Source of the DNA: Candidatus Woesearchaeota archaeon
GTDB lineage: Archaea > Nanobdellota > Nanobdellia > Woesearchaeales > GW2011-AR15
Reading direction: 5' to 3'
NCBI GenBank assembly: GCA_016935095.1
Contig: JAFGRO010000021.1
Coordinates: 1-64,000, forward strand
DNA: 64,000 nucleotides
Shown: in pieces, positions 1 to 10,060 of the stretch
How positions within the stretch are numbered: position 1 is the first letter of the stretch
How the letters are laid out: every line of letters starts with the position of its first letter
Translations under genes and position numbers: made by a program
Notes under the pieces: model-generated
What the model was told of the DNA's origin: nothing
Databases searched by the model: none
What the model saw: only the letters and a program-made list of their open reading frames with translations

Positions 1-146
1 ACTACAAAAAGTGGAAGTTTTCTTAAGAATCATTGCTTTCAATATTGATCGAATGATTAGAATCAAATTCAATGTTATTCTGATATTCATCAGAATAACT
101 AGGGTTTCATATTAGCCGTAGGGATAATAACTGCTTTTTAATAAGT

Positions 147-524
147 TTATGCAGAGGAACTAGCCATAAATTGTTCGAGAGGGGTATTGCCTAGTTTTAG
201 ATTTGATGTATAAACAAAAGGTAATTTTTCAAGTTCTTTAGATTTTATTAGAACATTAATTACTAGCATTTTTTCAGAAGGATTATAAGTTATATGTACT
301 TCACATCCAACAATATTTTGAAGAATGTCTAATGAGATACCTAGTTTTTTATTTATACCCATAAATTCCAAACCAACTATTTCTTTTTTCTCATTTAGAC
401 TCAAAATAGCATACCCTGCATCAATACTTTTAACAATTTTTTCATTAGCTTTGTAAATAGTTAAATGGTCTACATTATCATCATATTTCAGATATTCAAT
501 CTTTTCCATTTTATTTCTTAACAA
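147..524 (-). CDS. DUF2283-like small protein (start probably at internal Met6, MEKIEYLKY)
   Basis: Pattern 'LTIYKANEKIVKSIDAGYAILSLNEKKEIVGLEFM' resembles DUF2283 (tyD..aDalyi ... d.nGeivgiEi). Confidence 0.55.
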   Translation of the reverse strand: MLRNKMEKIEYLKYDDNVDHLTIYKANEKIVKSIDAGYAILSLNEKKEIVGLEFMGINKKLGISLDILQNIVGCEVHITYNPSEKMLVINVLIKSKELEKLPFVYTSNLKLGNTPLEQFMASSSA

Positions 525-759
525 TTTGATGGCATATATTCTTATATTTAATCTTTTAACTTATAAATTGATAGCAATTCAATTATACTTAAATGTTTTA
601 TCTATTTAAATGTTTTCAAATCAATTTAGATAATCGAAAGTGGATGCTCCCCTCTGCGAGCTCTCCCTTGAACTCCCCTCTGTTCTATGGACATATTAAC
701 TCGCTTAGTTAGAAATTTCTTCCCTAAATATTTATATAGCTTATTAACATTACATCTTT

Positions 760-2376
760 ATGATTCAAATATCAGAATTGATTGAGAAAGCTAAACAATT
801 TGAAAAAGAAATAGATTCTTCAAAAGAAAAAAGTGCCTTGAAACACCTTCACTCCTTCTTGAGTAGATTTCCCATAGATAGGCTTCATGAAATGACACTA
901 CATAATTATTCGTTAGGATATTCTAAAGATTCTTTTTCTAATTGGGTAGAGAAAAAGACGAAAGACATAGCAAGAATAAGTGGTGCTATTGGATTATCAG
1001 CAATGTTCGGTATATGGTCTAATGAAAGTTTAGTGCCTAATAATAAATTTATTATTAAAGAAAAACGTAAGAAGAAAGAAATAGATTTTATTGAAGCAAA
1101 TGAGAAATTCAAAGACATTAAAAAAACAATACTCAAAATAATTGAATTTGGTAAAGAAGAAAACTTTAAAGAAATTGATGACTTACCCTATCTCTGGCAC
1201 ATTGCAAAATCAAAAATACTCTTCTTGTATTATCCAAATCTAACCACTTCTATCATGAAGAAAGATCATATATTATCAGTTTGCGATTACATAGGTGTAA
1301 AATACAGTCCTAAATATCCAATAGAAGCAAACAATAAGCTACTAAGAACTATAAGAGAGATAGATTATTTTAAAGAATGGGATGGTTGGAAAATTGGCTC
1401 ACTTTTCTATTGGGATAAAGAATTAAACCTCAAATCAAAAGAGGAATCTACTGAAAGAAATTATTATATATTAGGTTCTAAATACGGACAATACCATCAA
1501 AGAGATATTTTCCCATTAATGGTTAAAAAAAGTGCTTTAGGAATTGGTTTTTGTTGGAAACAAGATCTAACTCCTTTTGTAAATACATCAAAAGGAAAAT
1601 TAGATACTTTTCTCAGAAATAAGGGATATGAGTCTAATGATATCACATCAATAAAACATTTTTTGAGTATGAAAGAAGGAGATTTAGTCGCCATTAAAAG
1701 TTCAGGTGCTCCAATTGGGACAGAACCAAGATTAGCTATAAAGGCGTATGCTATTGTAAAAAAGAAAGGGGGTATCTTATATGAACATGACCCGGATAGA
1801 AGTACAGGTTTAGGTCATTTAATGCATGCTGAATTTATTGAAAAAGACTTTACTAAAGAATTAAAGTTAGGTGGGTATGGTAAAGCAATTCACAAATTAT
1901 CCAAAGTGGAGCATATCAAAAAAATTTTTGGAGCATTTTATGAACCCGAACGCTTTGTAAAAAAATCAAGTGGTGTTACAACAAAAAATACAAATTCACA
2001 AATTAGAACAATAAACTCTAGTCAGATTATTGTTGAAGCTGTTCATAACAAAATTCAAGAGAAATATTATAACATTTTGGTTAATAAATATGGTCAAAAA
2101 AATGTAAAAATGGAAAAAAATTATGTTGATATAACCCTAAATGTTGGAGATAAAACAGTATATTTTGAAGTTAAACCCTTTTTGTCAATAATAAGTTGTA
2201 TTCAAGAAGCAACAGGTCAATTATTAAGATACTTATGGCAAGCAAATGCAGATCCTAATTTAAGTAAAATTATTGTTGTGGGACAATCTCAACCGAATGA
2301 TAACGATAAAACTTATATAGAGTACATGAAAAATAATCTAAAATTAGAATTTGAATATGTCTGGATATCTATTTAA
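760..2376 (+). CDS. Putative restriction/defence-type protein with C-terminal PD-(D/E)xK-like nuclease signature
   Basis: 538-aa ORF; central 'MKEGDLVAIKSSGAPIG' EVE/McrB-N-like segment; C-terminal 'YVDITLNVGDKTVYFEVKPF' fits D-x(n)-ExK. Confidence 0.5.
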   Translation: MIQISELIEKAKQFEKEIDSSKEKSALKHLHSFLSRFPIDRLHEMTLHNYSLGYSKDSFSNWVEKKTKDIARISGAIGLSAMFGIWSNESLVPNNKFIIKEKRKKKEIDFIEANEKFKDIKKTILKIIEFGKEENFKEIDDLPYLWHIAKSKILFLYYPNLTTSIMKKDHILSVCDYIGVKYSPKYPIEANNKLLRTIREIDYFKEWDGWKIGSLFYWDKELNLKSKEESTERNYYILGSKYGQYHQRDIFPLMVKKSALGIGFCWKQDLTPFVNTSKGKLDTFLRNKGYESNDITSIKHFLSMKEGDLVAIKSSGAPIGTEPRLAIKAYAIVKKKGGILYEHDPDRSTGLGHLMHAEFIEKDFTKELKLGGYGKAIHKLSKVEHIKKIFGAFYEPERFVKKSSGVTTKNTNSQIRTINSSQIIVEAVHNKIQEKYYNILVNKYGQKNVKMEKNYVDITLNVGDKTVYFEVKPFLSIISCIQEATGQLLRYLWQANADPNLSKIIVVGQSQPNDNDKTYIEYMKNNLKLEFEYVWISI

Positions 2377-2436
2377 GGATGATTTTTTCTCTAGATATTT
2401 TTATATACGGAACTCCTCCCAGTCCTGCGGACATGT

Positions 2437-3414
2437 TCAATCAGCATGCAATTCGCTACAAATATCAGAAACTTGATCTGAGAATAATGAATGTTTACAA
2501 TTTAGAATGTAAGGTATTAGATTGTTTATTCTACAAACTTTTACATATTGGAAGTCTGGATTGTAATTAATATTTCCTTGAACACTTACCAAAACTTTCT
2601 TTATTGGTAATTTGAAATCAAAACAATTATTTAGTACAACATATAATAGTAGTCCAGCCCTATCTATTTGTTCATGTGGTTCAAAATCTCTCTCTCTATT
2701 TGCAAATTCTTTACTCCAATTTTTTACTTCAAGCGGAAAAATTCCTGTTGGACCAATAACTAAAAAATCAATTTGAGAAGATCTAGCTTTCTGATTTCTT
2801 CTATATCTTACTGCTCTAGATAATTTAATTTTATAATCACAGAAAACATGGTATTTATCACTAAGATTCATAAGTTCTTTGAGTACTTTTCTCTCACCAT
2901 ATGTCCCTGAATAATCACTTGATGTTTTTATTATATCATAAGTTTGTTTCATGTGAATTAATTCTTTATTTTCTCTTGAGAATACCTTTTCTGGACTAGT
3001 ATCTAATTCTTTTATTACTTGCCCCTTTTTATTGATTTGATGGTTCATATGCATATTAGTATGAATTTTCTTAACATGTTCTGCAACAATTCCTAATGTA
3101 TTTCTTGTTCCAACATTTATTTTTTTGAAAATTGATTTTTCATTCTTGAGATCAGAAATTTTTTGTTTTTTTTCTTTAATTGTTTTTTCATGTTTGGTTA
3201 TTCTATCTCTCTTTGTTTTCTCAATAGCTTTTAGTTCATCACAGTGATTAGAAATTCTAGACGGCAATTCATTTGTGAATTGTTTCTTTTTCTTTCTAAA
3301 TTTTTGAGAATATTCTTTACTCTTTTTATCTACATCATCAAAAGAACTAATATAATCAGAATGGTAATCTACTAATCTTTTTTCTGTTTCAATAGTTCCA
3401 TAGATAATTGCCAT
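2437..3414 (-). CDS. NERD domain (nuclease-related) protein
   Basis: 'YSGTYGERKVLKEL...SSQIDFLVIGPTGIFPLEVKNWSKEF' is a typical NERD signature; coiled-coil N-terminus. Confidence 0.8.
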   Translation of the reverse strand: MAIIYGTIETEKRLVDYHSDYISSFDDVDKKSKEYSQKFRKKKKQFTNELPSRISNHCDELKAIEKTKRDRITKHEKTIKEKKQKISDLKNEKSIFKKINVGTRNTLGIVAEHVKKIHTNMHMNHQINKKGQVIKELDTSPEKVFSRENKELIHMKQTYDIIKTSSDYSGTYGERKVLKELMNLSDKYHVFCDYKIKLSRAVRYRRNQKARSSQIDFLVIGPTGIFPLEVKNWSKEFANRERDFEPHEQIDRAGLLLYVVLNNCFDFKLPIKKVLVSVQGNINYNPDFQYVKVCRINNLIPYILNCKHSLFSDQVSDICSELHAD

Positions 3415-3965
3415 TATACTTCTTTAAAGAATTTGACTGCAAAATCACAAAATTGTTTTATAACCTCTTTATCCAATTCGAACTCTTTTCTATTGCCTAA
3501 GTAATTTTTACTGGTTGGAGTTACTTTTTTTCCTTCCTCGAGTTCTTTATATGAAATACATTTTATATGTTTTTTTGATACAATAATAAAAATTGCATTT
3601 TCATAAGGATAATTTCTCAATGAGTCATCATTAATATCAAAATATTCTTTTGCTCTAAATTTAACTTCAATAAAATAGACTTCATTAGTTTTAGGATGTT
3701 GTACAACGAAATCAGGCATTCTTCTAATTTCTTTAGCAACTTCCCCTCTTACACCTTTAAGAAGCTTCATGATACCTGGAACAGTATTTTCCATCCCATA
3801 TCTAAAAACATTGAATTCAAGAGATAAAAATAATTCTTCAATAAGTGTTTCAGCTATTCTTCCTTTTATCATACTCTCTTTGTACTTGGAGTCTTTTTTC
3901 GATAATCCAGAATTAAAATTTTCATTAGAAATTGGCTTCTTTTTATGATAATAGAATTTTTTCAT
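3414..3965 (-). CDS. PD-(D/E)xK nuclease-like protein
   Basis: 'RMPDFVVQHPKTNEVYFIEVKFRAKE' = PD...ExK; stop codon abuts the start of the NERD gene. Confidence 0.6.
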   Translation of the reverse strand: MKKFYYHKKKPISNENFNSGLSKKDSKYKESMIKGRIAETLIEELFLSLEFNVFRYGMENTVPGIMKLLKGVRGEVAKEIRRMPDFVVQHPKTNEVYFIEVKFRAKEYFDINDDSLRNYPYENAIFIIVSKKHIKCISYKELEEGKKVTPTSKNYLGNRKEFELDKEVIKQFCDFAVKFFKEV

Positions 3966-4061
3966 ATTAATTGGTATTTAATTGAATAATAAATATTTTT
4001 TTATTACAAGACATTCCCTCTAAGAACTGCACTCTCTCCCCCCCTCTCCTCATAATAACCC

Positions 4062-5849
4062 CTATATCTCCGGCTGGTTCATCTCTAAGAATACTATGAA
4101 AAGGACATTTAGCATTGGTATTACAAGGTATGTGCCGATTGTGATTATAACATTAATATCTATGCCGCCGACATTCCCGCCGAGCATGCTCACTAAAGAG
4201 AGCGCTGTCACAAAAAATAAAGGAGCGGCTATCAGTACGCCTGTATAAATATCAGAGTATGTGGAAATTGACTCAACGTATTTCTGCCTTTCGAGCCTGT
4301 AATGGAGCAGTGCCTCTTTTGATTTCTGCTCCAGGTAATTTTTAATGTCGCCGCCAGTCTCAATAGTGGATACAAACCCGTCCAGGAATTCTTTAAATTC
4401 AGAAGAAGGCGTAGTAACAGATATTGCCCTTATGGCAGTAAGCGCATCATAACCGAAAACCTCAATGTAATTTGAGATTTTCTCCATCTCGACAGAGATC
4501 TGCCCGTATTCTTTTGAAGCTGACAACAGCTTGAACATTGTTGTGGGAGGGACGCCTGATGCAATCACAGAGGACATATGGTCTATTGCAAAAGGAAGAT
4601 TTGTATTTATTGATCTCCTCCTGTTTTTAATTTCCATAAAAGGATAATAGAACAGCCCTGCAAAGAGCATCACACTAAGCAACATTGAAAATAACAGTGA
4701 TTTAAGAATAATTAAAGGGGTTGCATTTCCCTGTATTGCAAAGAATAATGCAAAAACCGGAATTGTCACTATAAATGAGAATATTGTCAGTAAAAACATG
4801 ATGTTAATATATGTGTTTGACAGTATTTTGAAATTCGCATATCTCAATGCCAGATACAGTTTTTTAAAGACATTCGGGAATTTCTCAATAAAATAGATAC
4901 TTATTTTTCTTACTGTAATATTTGCCAGATACCCCAAAGAAGAAGGTTCGTATATCTTGGTTTTTTTCATAGATATTAACTCTTTTATTTCTTTAACCTC
5001 TTTTTCCAGGAGATAAGGATCAAGCACAGCCTTAACATCCTCTTCCATTATATTCCCGACTTCTTGCTGTTTATAGGTGAAGATAGAAGGCATAACACTT
5101 GTCTTATCTGAAATAAATTCTTTGTCAGGCTTCTTTTTCCCAAGTAAATATTTTAAAAAATCTTTGCTTAGAACACCGCCGACTTTAACCTGGTCTTCGC
5201 TTGAGATCTTATCTAGAATCGGTTTTTCCTTGGACTGGAAAGCATATGCCAGATTCCGTAAAAAGCCCAGTTTCCTGGGGGGCGGCACAGGCAGTTTTTC
5301 TGCAGGCTCAGGCCTGGGAATCTCAAGGCTATACCTGTCTGCTATTTTAATGAGGGCTAGTTCATGCTCAGGCTTTTCCAGGGCAACAGGCTTAAATGCC
5401 TGCTCTTTTTTTTCAGGTGCTTTTTTAAGAAACTGGCCTGGAAGGCCGGGAAGTTCTTCTTTTACCCTGTATATATTAACACTATCAACTCCAGGAAGTT
5501 TTTTGACTTTATAGGCCTTTTTAAGAAGAATCTTCTTATTAATTTTTAAATTGCGGTATGAATTGTCATTATATACAAGGGAGAGCAGCTTTGTATTTAA
5601 GCTGTCTGCTTTCTTAAGCAGGGTGTCTATGTATGAATTATAATATTCCATACATTCCGATTTACTTTTGTTTAATAAGAGCTCATTTTTCAGATTCATG
5701 TAAGTCCTGTAATTAAAATCCCCTCGTTGATACTGCCTGTCAAGAAGTTTAAGGTTGTTTATTAATTCCTGCTTATAATAATCATATGTCTTTATCTCCT
5801 GAATAAAACTTTTTAACTCATTGCAGTCTTGTTTAATATCCTTTATCAT
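4062..5849 (-). CDS. Archaeal TadC/FlaJ-like type II secretion system F family membrane protein
   Basis: ORF 4062..5900, start re-assigned to Met18 (MIKDIKQ). T2SF-like 'SSVIASGVPPTTMFKLLSASKEYGQISVEMEKI ... FLDGFVSTIETGGDIKNYLEQKSKEAL' with flanking TM helices; adjacent to secretion ATPase. Confidence 0.8.
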   Translation of the reverse strand: MIKDIKQDCNELKSFIQEIKTYDYYKQELINNLKLLDRQYQRGDFNYRTYMNLKNELLLNKSKSECMEYYNSYIDTLLKKADSLNTKLLSLVYNDNSYRNLKINKKILLKKAYKVKKLPGVDSVNIYRVKEELPGLPGQFLKKAPEKKEQAFKPVALEKPEHELALIKIADRYSLEIPRPEPAEKLPVPPPRKLGFLRNLAYAFQSKEKPILDKISSEDQVKVGGVLSKDFLKYLLGKKKPDKEFISDKTSVMPSIFTYKQQEVGNIMEEDVKAVLDPYLLEKEVKEIKELISMKKTKIYEPSSLGYLANITVRKISIYFIEKFPNVFKKLYLALRYANFKILSNTYINIMFLLTIFSFIVTIPVFALFFAIQGNATPLIILKSLLFSMLLSVMLFAGLFYYPFMEIKNRRRSINTNLPFAIDHMSSVIASGVPPTTMFKLLSASKEYGQISVEMEKISNYIEVFGYDALTAIRAISVTTPSSEFKEFLDGFVSTIETGGDIKNYLEQKSKEALLHYRLERQKYVESISTYSDIYTGVLIAAPLFFVTALSLVSMLGGNVGGIDINVIITIGTYLVIPMLNVLFIVFLEMNQPEI

Positions 5850-5856
5850 TTTCAAT

Positions 5857-6060
5857 TCAAGAATAAAACTGTATTTTTTCCAGCACTTTATGCATTTCAT
5901 AAATCAGTTTAAGAATTTCCTGCTTGGCAACCCTGGCCTTTGTCCTGGTAATATCCAGTTCTTCTTTTGTTGAAATATCTTTATTCAGGATGTCCTTATA
6001 AAGATCTGACAATAACTGGATTTTTTTGATTTTGTCTTCAATATAATTTAATTCTTTCAT
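5857..6060 (-). CDS. Small coiled-coil protein between secretion ATPase and TadC-like gene
   Basis: 67-aa ORF in tight operon spacing; overlaps ATPase stop. Confidence 0.5.
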   Translation of the reverse strand: MKELNYIEDKIKKIQLLSDLYKDILNKDISTKEELDITRTKARVAKQEILKLIYEMHKVLEKIQFYS

Positions 6061-7607
6061 ATTAATCCAAACTTCTGCAAAATCTTATTCTTATTTAAGT
6101 AGTATTCTTTAAAAATTTCATTGATCTGTTTAAAGTCCTTGACTTTCATCTGGGCAAGTTTGTTCAATAGATCCGTCCTGGTCTGAAGCTCCTTGTTCAG
6201 CTCTTCAATATTTGCCCCTGAATCCTTGGAAATTTTTTCAAGAATAGTCAATTTTGATTTTTGTATTATAGTATCGGATACAGGATCCCATTCAAAGGGT
6301 ATATTGACCTGGACTTTACCGAGTTCTTTTTCCTTTGCTTTTATCTCAACAAGCTGCTTTACTCTTCTTATATTTTTGTCTGCCTCTTTTACATGTGCCA
6401 TCACACAAACCACATCAAGAGATTCAATTAAGCTCGGAGAGAGATTTATAGGGGGTGTTTCTAACCTTCGGATTAATGTTTCAACAGAGCCTGCATGAAA
6501 AGTCCCGAATGAAGCATGGCCTGAAGCCATTCCCTGGAAGAGGACATACGCTTCTTTGCCGCGAATCTCTCCCACAATCACATAATCCGGATTTTGCCTG
6601 AAGCTTTCTTTAAGAAGATCAAAAAGCGTAATCTCGCCATATTCTTTTCCCATTAAATTAGGAATCCCGAAACCAGTCCTGGTAACTGACGGCATCCAGT
6701 TATCATGGGTAAGGTTTAATTCACGTGTATCCTCTATAGAGCAGACTCTTGCTTCAGGAGGAATAAAACTTAAAATACTGTTTAAGAAAGTTGTTTTCCC
6801 GGATGCAGTCTCGCCGATTATCATAAAGTTTCTCCTGTGCTCAATAGCCAGCCATATATATGCAAATAACTTAGCAGGGGCTGTTTCAGCAGTAATCAAA
6901 TGAACAGGTGTCCATGGCTCACGGGTGAATTTACGGATTGTAAAAGTCGGACCCCTGGTTGTAACATCAGGGGAATATGTTGCATTAACTCTGCTGCCGT
7001 CAGGCAAAGTCCCGTCCAATAAAGGTTTTGCATATGAAACGTATCTCCCTGTTTTCTGGGCGATTTTTTCAACAAAATCAGTAAGTTCCTGCAGGTCTTT
7101 GTAGATTATGTTTGTTTTCAGGTTTTCATATTTCCTGTGGACAAGATAGATCGGGAAATCCAGGCCGTTGCATTCAATGTCCTCAATATAATAATCGTGG
7201 AGCAAAGGCTCAATCCTGTTCAGGCCGACTGAATTCCTGAAGATATAATACATTAATTTTAAATAAGTGTCCTGGGAAACCTTTGTGCCAAGCTCAATTA
7301 AGATTGACTGGACATTCTTTTCCAGATAATTTATAACCAGGTTGAATTTATTAACGCCGCTATAACTTATATTTATCATCTCTTCCAATGCAAGAAGAAC
7401 AAGTCTCAGAATCTCATTTTCCTCCGGAGTCAGACTAGGCTCTTCAACTTCATATTTTAATTCATCATTATCCCAGAATATATGCGCATAAGCATATGGT
7501 TTAATCAAGGGATACCTTATATTTATTGAAGTCCTGTCCTTAATATCCGGCAGTTCTATTATTTCCGGCCTGGTATCAATCTGAAAAATCGGCTTTTGCT
7601 CTGGCAT
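6057..7607 (-). CDS. Type II/IV secretion system ATPase (TadA/VirB11/FlaI-like)
   Basis: Walker A 'GETASGKTTFLNSIL', 'CSIEDTREL', 'VIVGEIRGKEAYVLFQGMASGHASFGTFHAGS'. Confidence 0.92.
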   Translation of the reverse strand: MPEQKPIFQIDTRPEIIELPDIKDRTSINIRYPLIKPYAYAHIFWDNDELKYEVEEPSLTPEENEILRLVLLALEEMINISYSGVNKFNLVINYLEKNVQSILIELGTKVSQDTYLKLMYYIFRNSVGLNRIEPLLHDYYIEDIECNGLDFPIYLVHRKYENLKTNIIYKDLQELTDFVEKIAQKTGRYVSYAKPLLDGTLPDGSRVNATYSPDVTTRGPTFTIRKFTREPWTPVHLITAETAPAKLFAYIWLAIEHRRNFMIIGETASGKTTFLNSILSFIPPEARVCSIEDTRELNLTHDNWMPSVTRTGFGIPNLMGKEYGEITLFDLLKESFRQNPDYVIVGEIRGKEAYVLFQGMASGHASFGTFHAGSVETLIRRLETPPINLSPSLIESLDVVCVMAHVKEADKNIRRVKQLVEIKAKEKELGKVQVNIPFEWDPVSDTIIQKSKLTILEKISKDSGANIEELNKELQTRTDLLNKLAQMKVKDFKQINEIFKEYYLNKNKILQKFGLI

Positions 7608-7696
7608 AGTCTCCCCTTTTTTATAATTGCATTAAGAATCTAATAAGTATTTAATATTTTCGGAATGAAAAAAATAATATTTAAAGAATAATTTAT

Positions 7697-8491
7697 CTAT
7701 TTCGGTTCAAAATTTTTTACTTTGGTTATCAGGAAATCTGCATAGCTCTCAAGAATAAATTCAAGGTCATACTCTGCAAAACTGGAATTTATGTGTGCAA
7801 TCACTTTAGCCCTGCCAAGATTTGTATTATTGCCAGAGGGAACAAGTTCTGTATAGCCTTTTCCATAAGAAGAATCCTCAATTCCGTTTATGCTAAAAAA
7901 AAATGTTCCGTTTAATTCATTATCATTAAAACTAATTGAATCAATTAAACCAGAGGTGTTTATTTCCTGCCAGCTGGATTCAGTCCCTATCTTATTAATT
8001 TTAGCAGAAAAAGAATCATCTTCAATAGTTGTTTTTAAGATATAGATCTCATCGGTTTCAGTTGTCTGGACATTGGCATTGCTTGTTATAATCAAGTTCC
8101 CGAATCTCTGGCTGGTTCTCGGATCAACAATCCTATTGTCTGTTTCAAATTCCCAGTTAATCTGATTCTCTGCAATAATGAGCTTGCCCTCCTTGATTTC
8201 AAGATTTACTATCCTTTGTGCGCCTTCTCCTTCACTGGCGACTTCATTTATATGCTCATCTAAATTCAGAAGTGCGTCTTTGGTTTTTGAAAAGGTTGTT
8301 GTGTCCTTTAATCTTTCAAGAATCGGAATTCCCGCTTCAAGAATCAGAACTAATGCGATTGTCGCAACTAAAGTATATAAAATCGCAGATACCCATACCT
8401 GTGATTTTCTTTTAATTTTTTCCACCTCAAATTTATCACTCACACTCAAAAACTTCCTCAATGTCGAGATTATTATTTGAACATAAAACAC
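7697..8491 (-). CDS. Pilus/secretion-associated membrane-anchored protein (true start probably downstream of the ORF start)
   Basis: Single N-terminal TM 'VWVSAILYTLVATIALVLILEAGIPIL' then soluble domain; embedded in pilin operon. N-terminus of the ORF overlaps the upstream gene. Confidence 0.55.
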   Translation of the reverse strand: MFYVQIIISTLRKFLSVSDKFEVEKIKRKSQVWVSAILYTLVATIALVLILEAGIPILERLKDTTTFSKTKDALLNLDEHINEVASEGEGAQRIVNLEIKEGKLIIAENQINWEFETDNRIVDPRTSQRFGNLIITSNANVQTTETDEIYILKTTIEDDSFSAKINKIGTESSWQEINTSGLIDSISFNDNELNGTFFFSINGIEDSSYGKGYTELVPSGNNTNLGRAKVIAHINSSFAEYDLEFILESYADFLITKVKNFEPK

Positions 8492-8966
8492 CCTGGGATG
8501 AGCCGGGTATTTTTATTTTGGGGATAAGACTTGCAAAACTAATGCCTGAAAAATCTGACCTTGCGCCTAAATTAAATTCATATTTTTGTGCAAAGCCAGA
8601 AGATACTTTAGTATTGTCATCATAATTACTGACATCACCGTCTGCTTCCACCAACTGGACTTTTATCCCTATTATTTCCTCATTGCCTATATTATCAACA
8701 ATCATCCTTAAAGTGGCATTAGTCCCAGTATTATTAATAAAGCAAACCTGATCATAGCCATTAATCTCAACCCAGTCAAGAAGTATATCAAGAGAGCATC
8801 TCATCTGTTTTGAACTTTCTCCCTCAACACTTTCTGTCTGTGATGTTATAAAAGACCTGCCCCAGCTCATTACCACTGCTCCCAGGGCAACAGAAAATGC
8901 TATTAAAAGTACTGTAGCAATCAGAGGAGAAACCCCTTTTTTAATTTTAAAAAGTCTTCTAAACAT
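8436..8966 (-). CDS. Archaeal class III-signal pilin/archaellin-N-type protein
   Basis: N-terminus 'KIKKGVSPLIATVLLIAFSVALGAVVMSWGRSF'. Confidence 0.8.
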   Translation of the reverse strand: MFRRLFKIKKGVSPLIATVLLIAFSVALGAVVMSWGRSFITSQTESVEGESSKQMRCSLDILLDWVEINGYDQVCFINNTGTNATLRMIVDNIGNEEIIGIKVQLVEADGDVSNYDDNTKVSSGFAQKYEFNLGARSDFSGISFASLIPKIKIPGSSQGVLCSNNNLDIEEVFECE

Positions 8967-8997
8967 AACTTATTTCACCTCTTTATTTAAAATGAAG

Positions 8998-9558
8998 TCA
9001 AGATTCACATTCATTTAATTCAGCAATTTCCAGTTTAGTATTAGTGCATAATATATCTTCAGGCGAGCCCGGCACATCTATTTTCGGAATTACACCAATA
9101 TAATTTATTCCTGAAAAAGAATCAATGCTTTCTAAACCAAATTCATATTTCCTTGCATTGCCTTCTAATAAGTTTGTATTATTTTCTATATTCAAAACAT
9201 CTCCGTCCTTTTCTATAACCTGTACTTTTATTCCTGAAATTTCCTTGGCACCGATATTACTTATCACCATTCTTAAAGTTGCATTGGGACCTACAAGGGA
9301 ATCATTAATATAGCATACCTGAGCAATGTTATTTGATTTAATCCAGGAAAGACTCACATCCAAGGCACAGCTGGTTTGTTTGGAAGTCTCGCTTTCGACA
9401 TTCTCTGTCTGTGATGTTATAAATCCGCGGCCCCATGTCATGAGGATTGCACCCAAAGCTACAGTAAAAGCAATCACCAAGACTACTGCAATAAGTGGGG
9501 AAACTGATTTTTTGTTATTAATTCTCTTTTTTATCAAGCTCTTCACCTTTTTTAACAT
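8998..9558 (-). CDS. Archaeal class III-signal pilin/archaellin-N-type protein (paralogue of the adjacent gene)
   Basis: 'NNKKSVSPLIAVVLVIAFTVALGAILMTWGRGFITSQTENVESETSKQ' parallels 8436..8966 along its length. Confidence 0.8.
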   Translation of the reverse strand: MLKKVKSLIKKRINNKKSVSPLIAVVLVIAFTVALGAILMTWGRGFITSQTENVESETSKQTSCALDVSLSWIKSNNIAQVCYINDSLVGPNATLRMVISNIGAKEISGIKVQVIEKDGDVLNIENNTNLLEGNARKYEFGLESIDSFSGINYIGVIPKIDVPGSPEDILCTNTKLEIAELNECES

Positions 9559-10025
9559 TGAGCAATATCTTCTTTTTCAACTGATTGTTCCTGGCAAAAT
9601 ATCTCCTGTCCCTCCTTTTTTACAATGGGCGTTATTTTCACATTGCTCAATGTTCCTTGTTTCAATATATCAAAATCAATTTCTGTTTCATCAGGATACA
9701 GGCTAATTTCTTTTTCTTTTGACTCTGAATTCCCATATAAATCTATTAATCTAAAGTGTAGCTTTTCTATTTTTATATTCTGTGTATTAGTAATATTAAT
9801 ATATAAAATTTGTGAATTTTGACATATTTCGTCAACATTAAATGAAACTCCCACGCAAAAAGATTCATCTGTCCTTTTTTCCAGGTCTTCACTGGATTTT
9901 TTTACCTGGGAAAGAGTCCAGTTATACATAAGCACTCCCAATAATATTACCAAAGCTATAATCATTACCCAGCTCACATATACCGAAATCCCCTTTTTTG
10001 TTATTTTTTTCATGGTGAAAACCAA
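9552..10025 (-). CDS. Pilin-like protein
   Basis: 'MKKITKKGISVYVSWVMIIALVILLGVLMYNWTLSQ' prepilin-like N-terminus (likely start at internal Met, MKKITKKG). Confidence 0.65.
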   Translation of the reverse strand: MVFTMKKITKKGISVYVSWVMIIALVILLGVLMYNWTLSQVKKSSEDLEKRTDESFCVGVSFNVDEICQNSQILYINITNTQNIKIEKLHFRLIDLYGNSESKEKEISLYPDETEIDFDILKQGTLSNVKITPIVKKEGQEIFCQEQSVEKEDIAQC

Positions 10026-10060
10026 TTATTTTAAATGAATGTAAGCGCACTGTCTAAAAA

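Noticed and set aside
2379-2570. 63-aa plus-strand ORF after the nuclease-like gene
   Set aside because: Overlaps the 3' end of the NERD gene on the other strand; no supporting motif.
5077-5549. Plus-strand ORFs 5077..5514 and 5364..5549
   Set aside because: Antisense to the well-supported TadC-like gene; no recognisable features.
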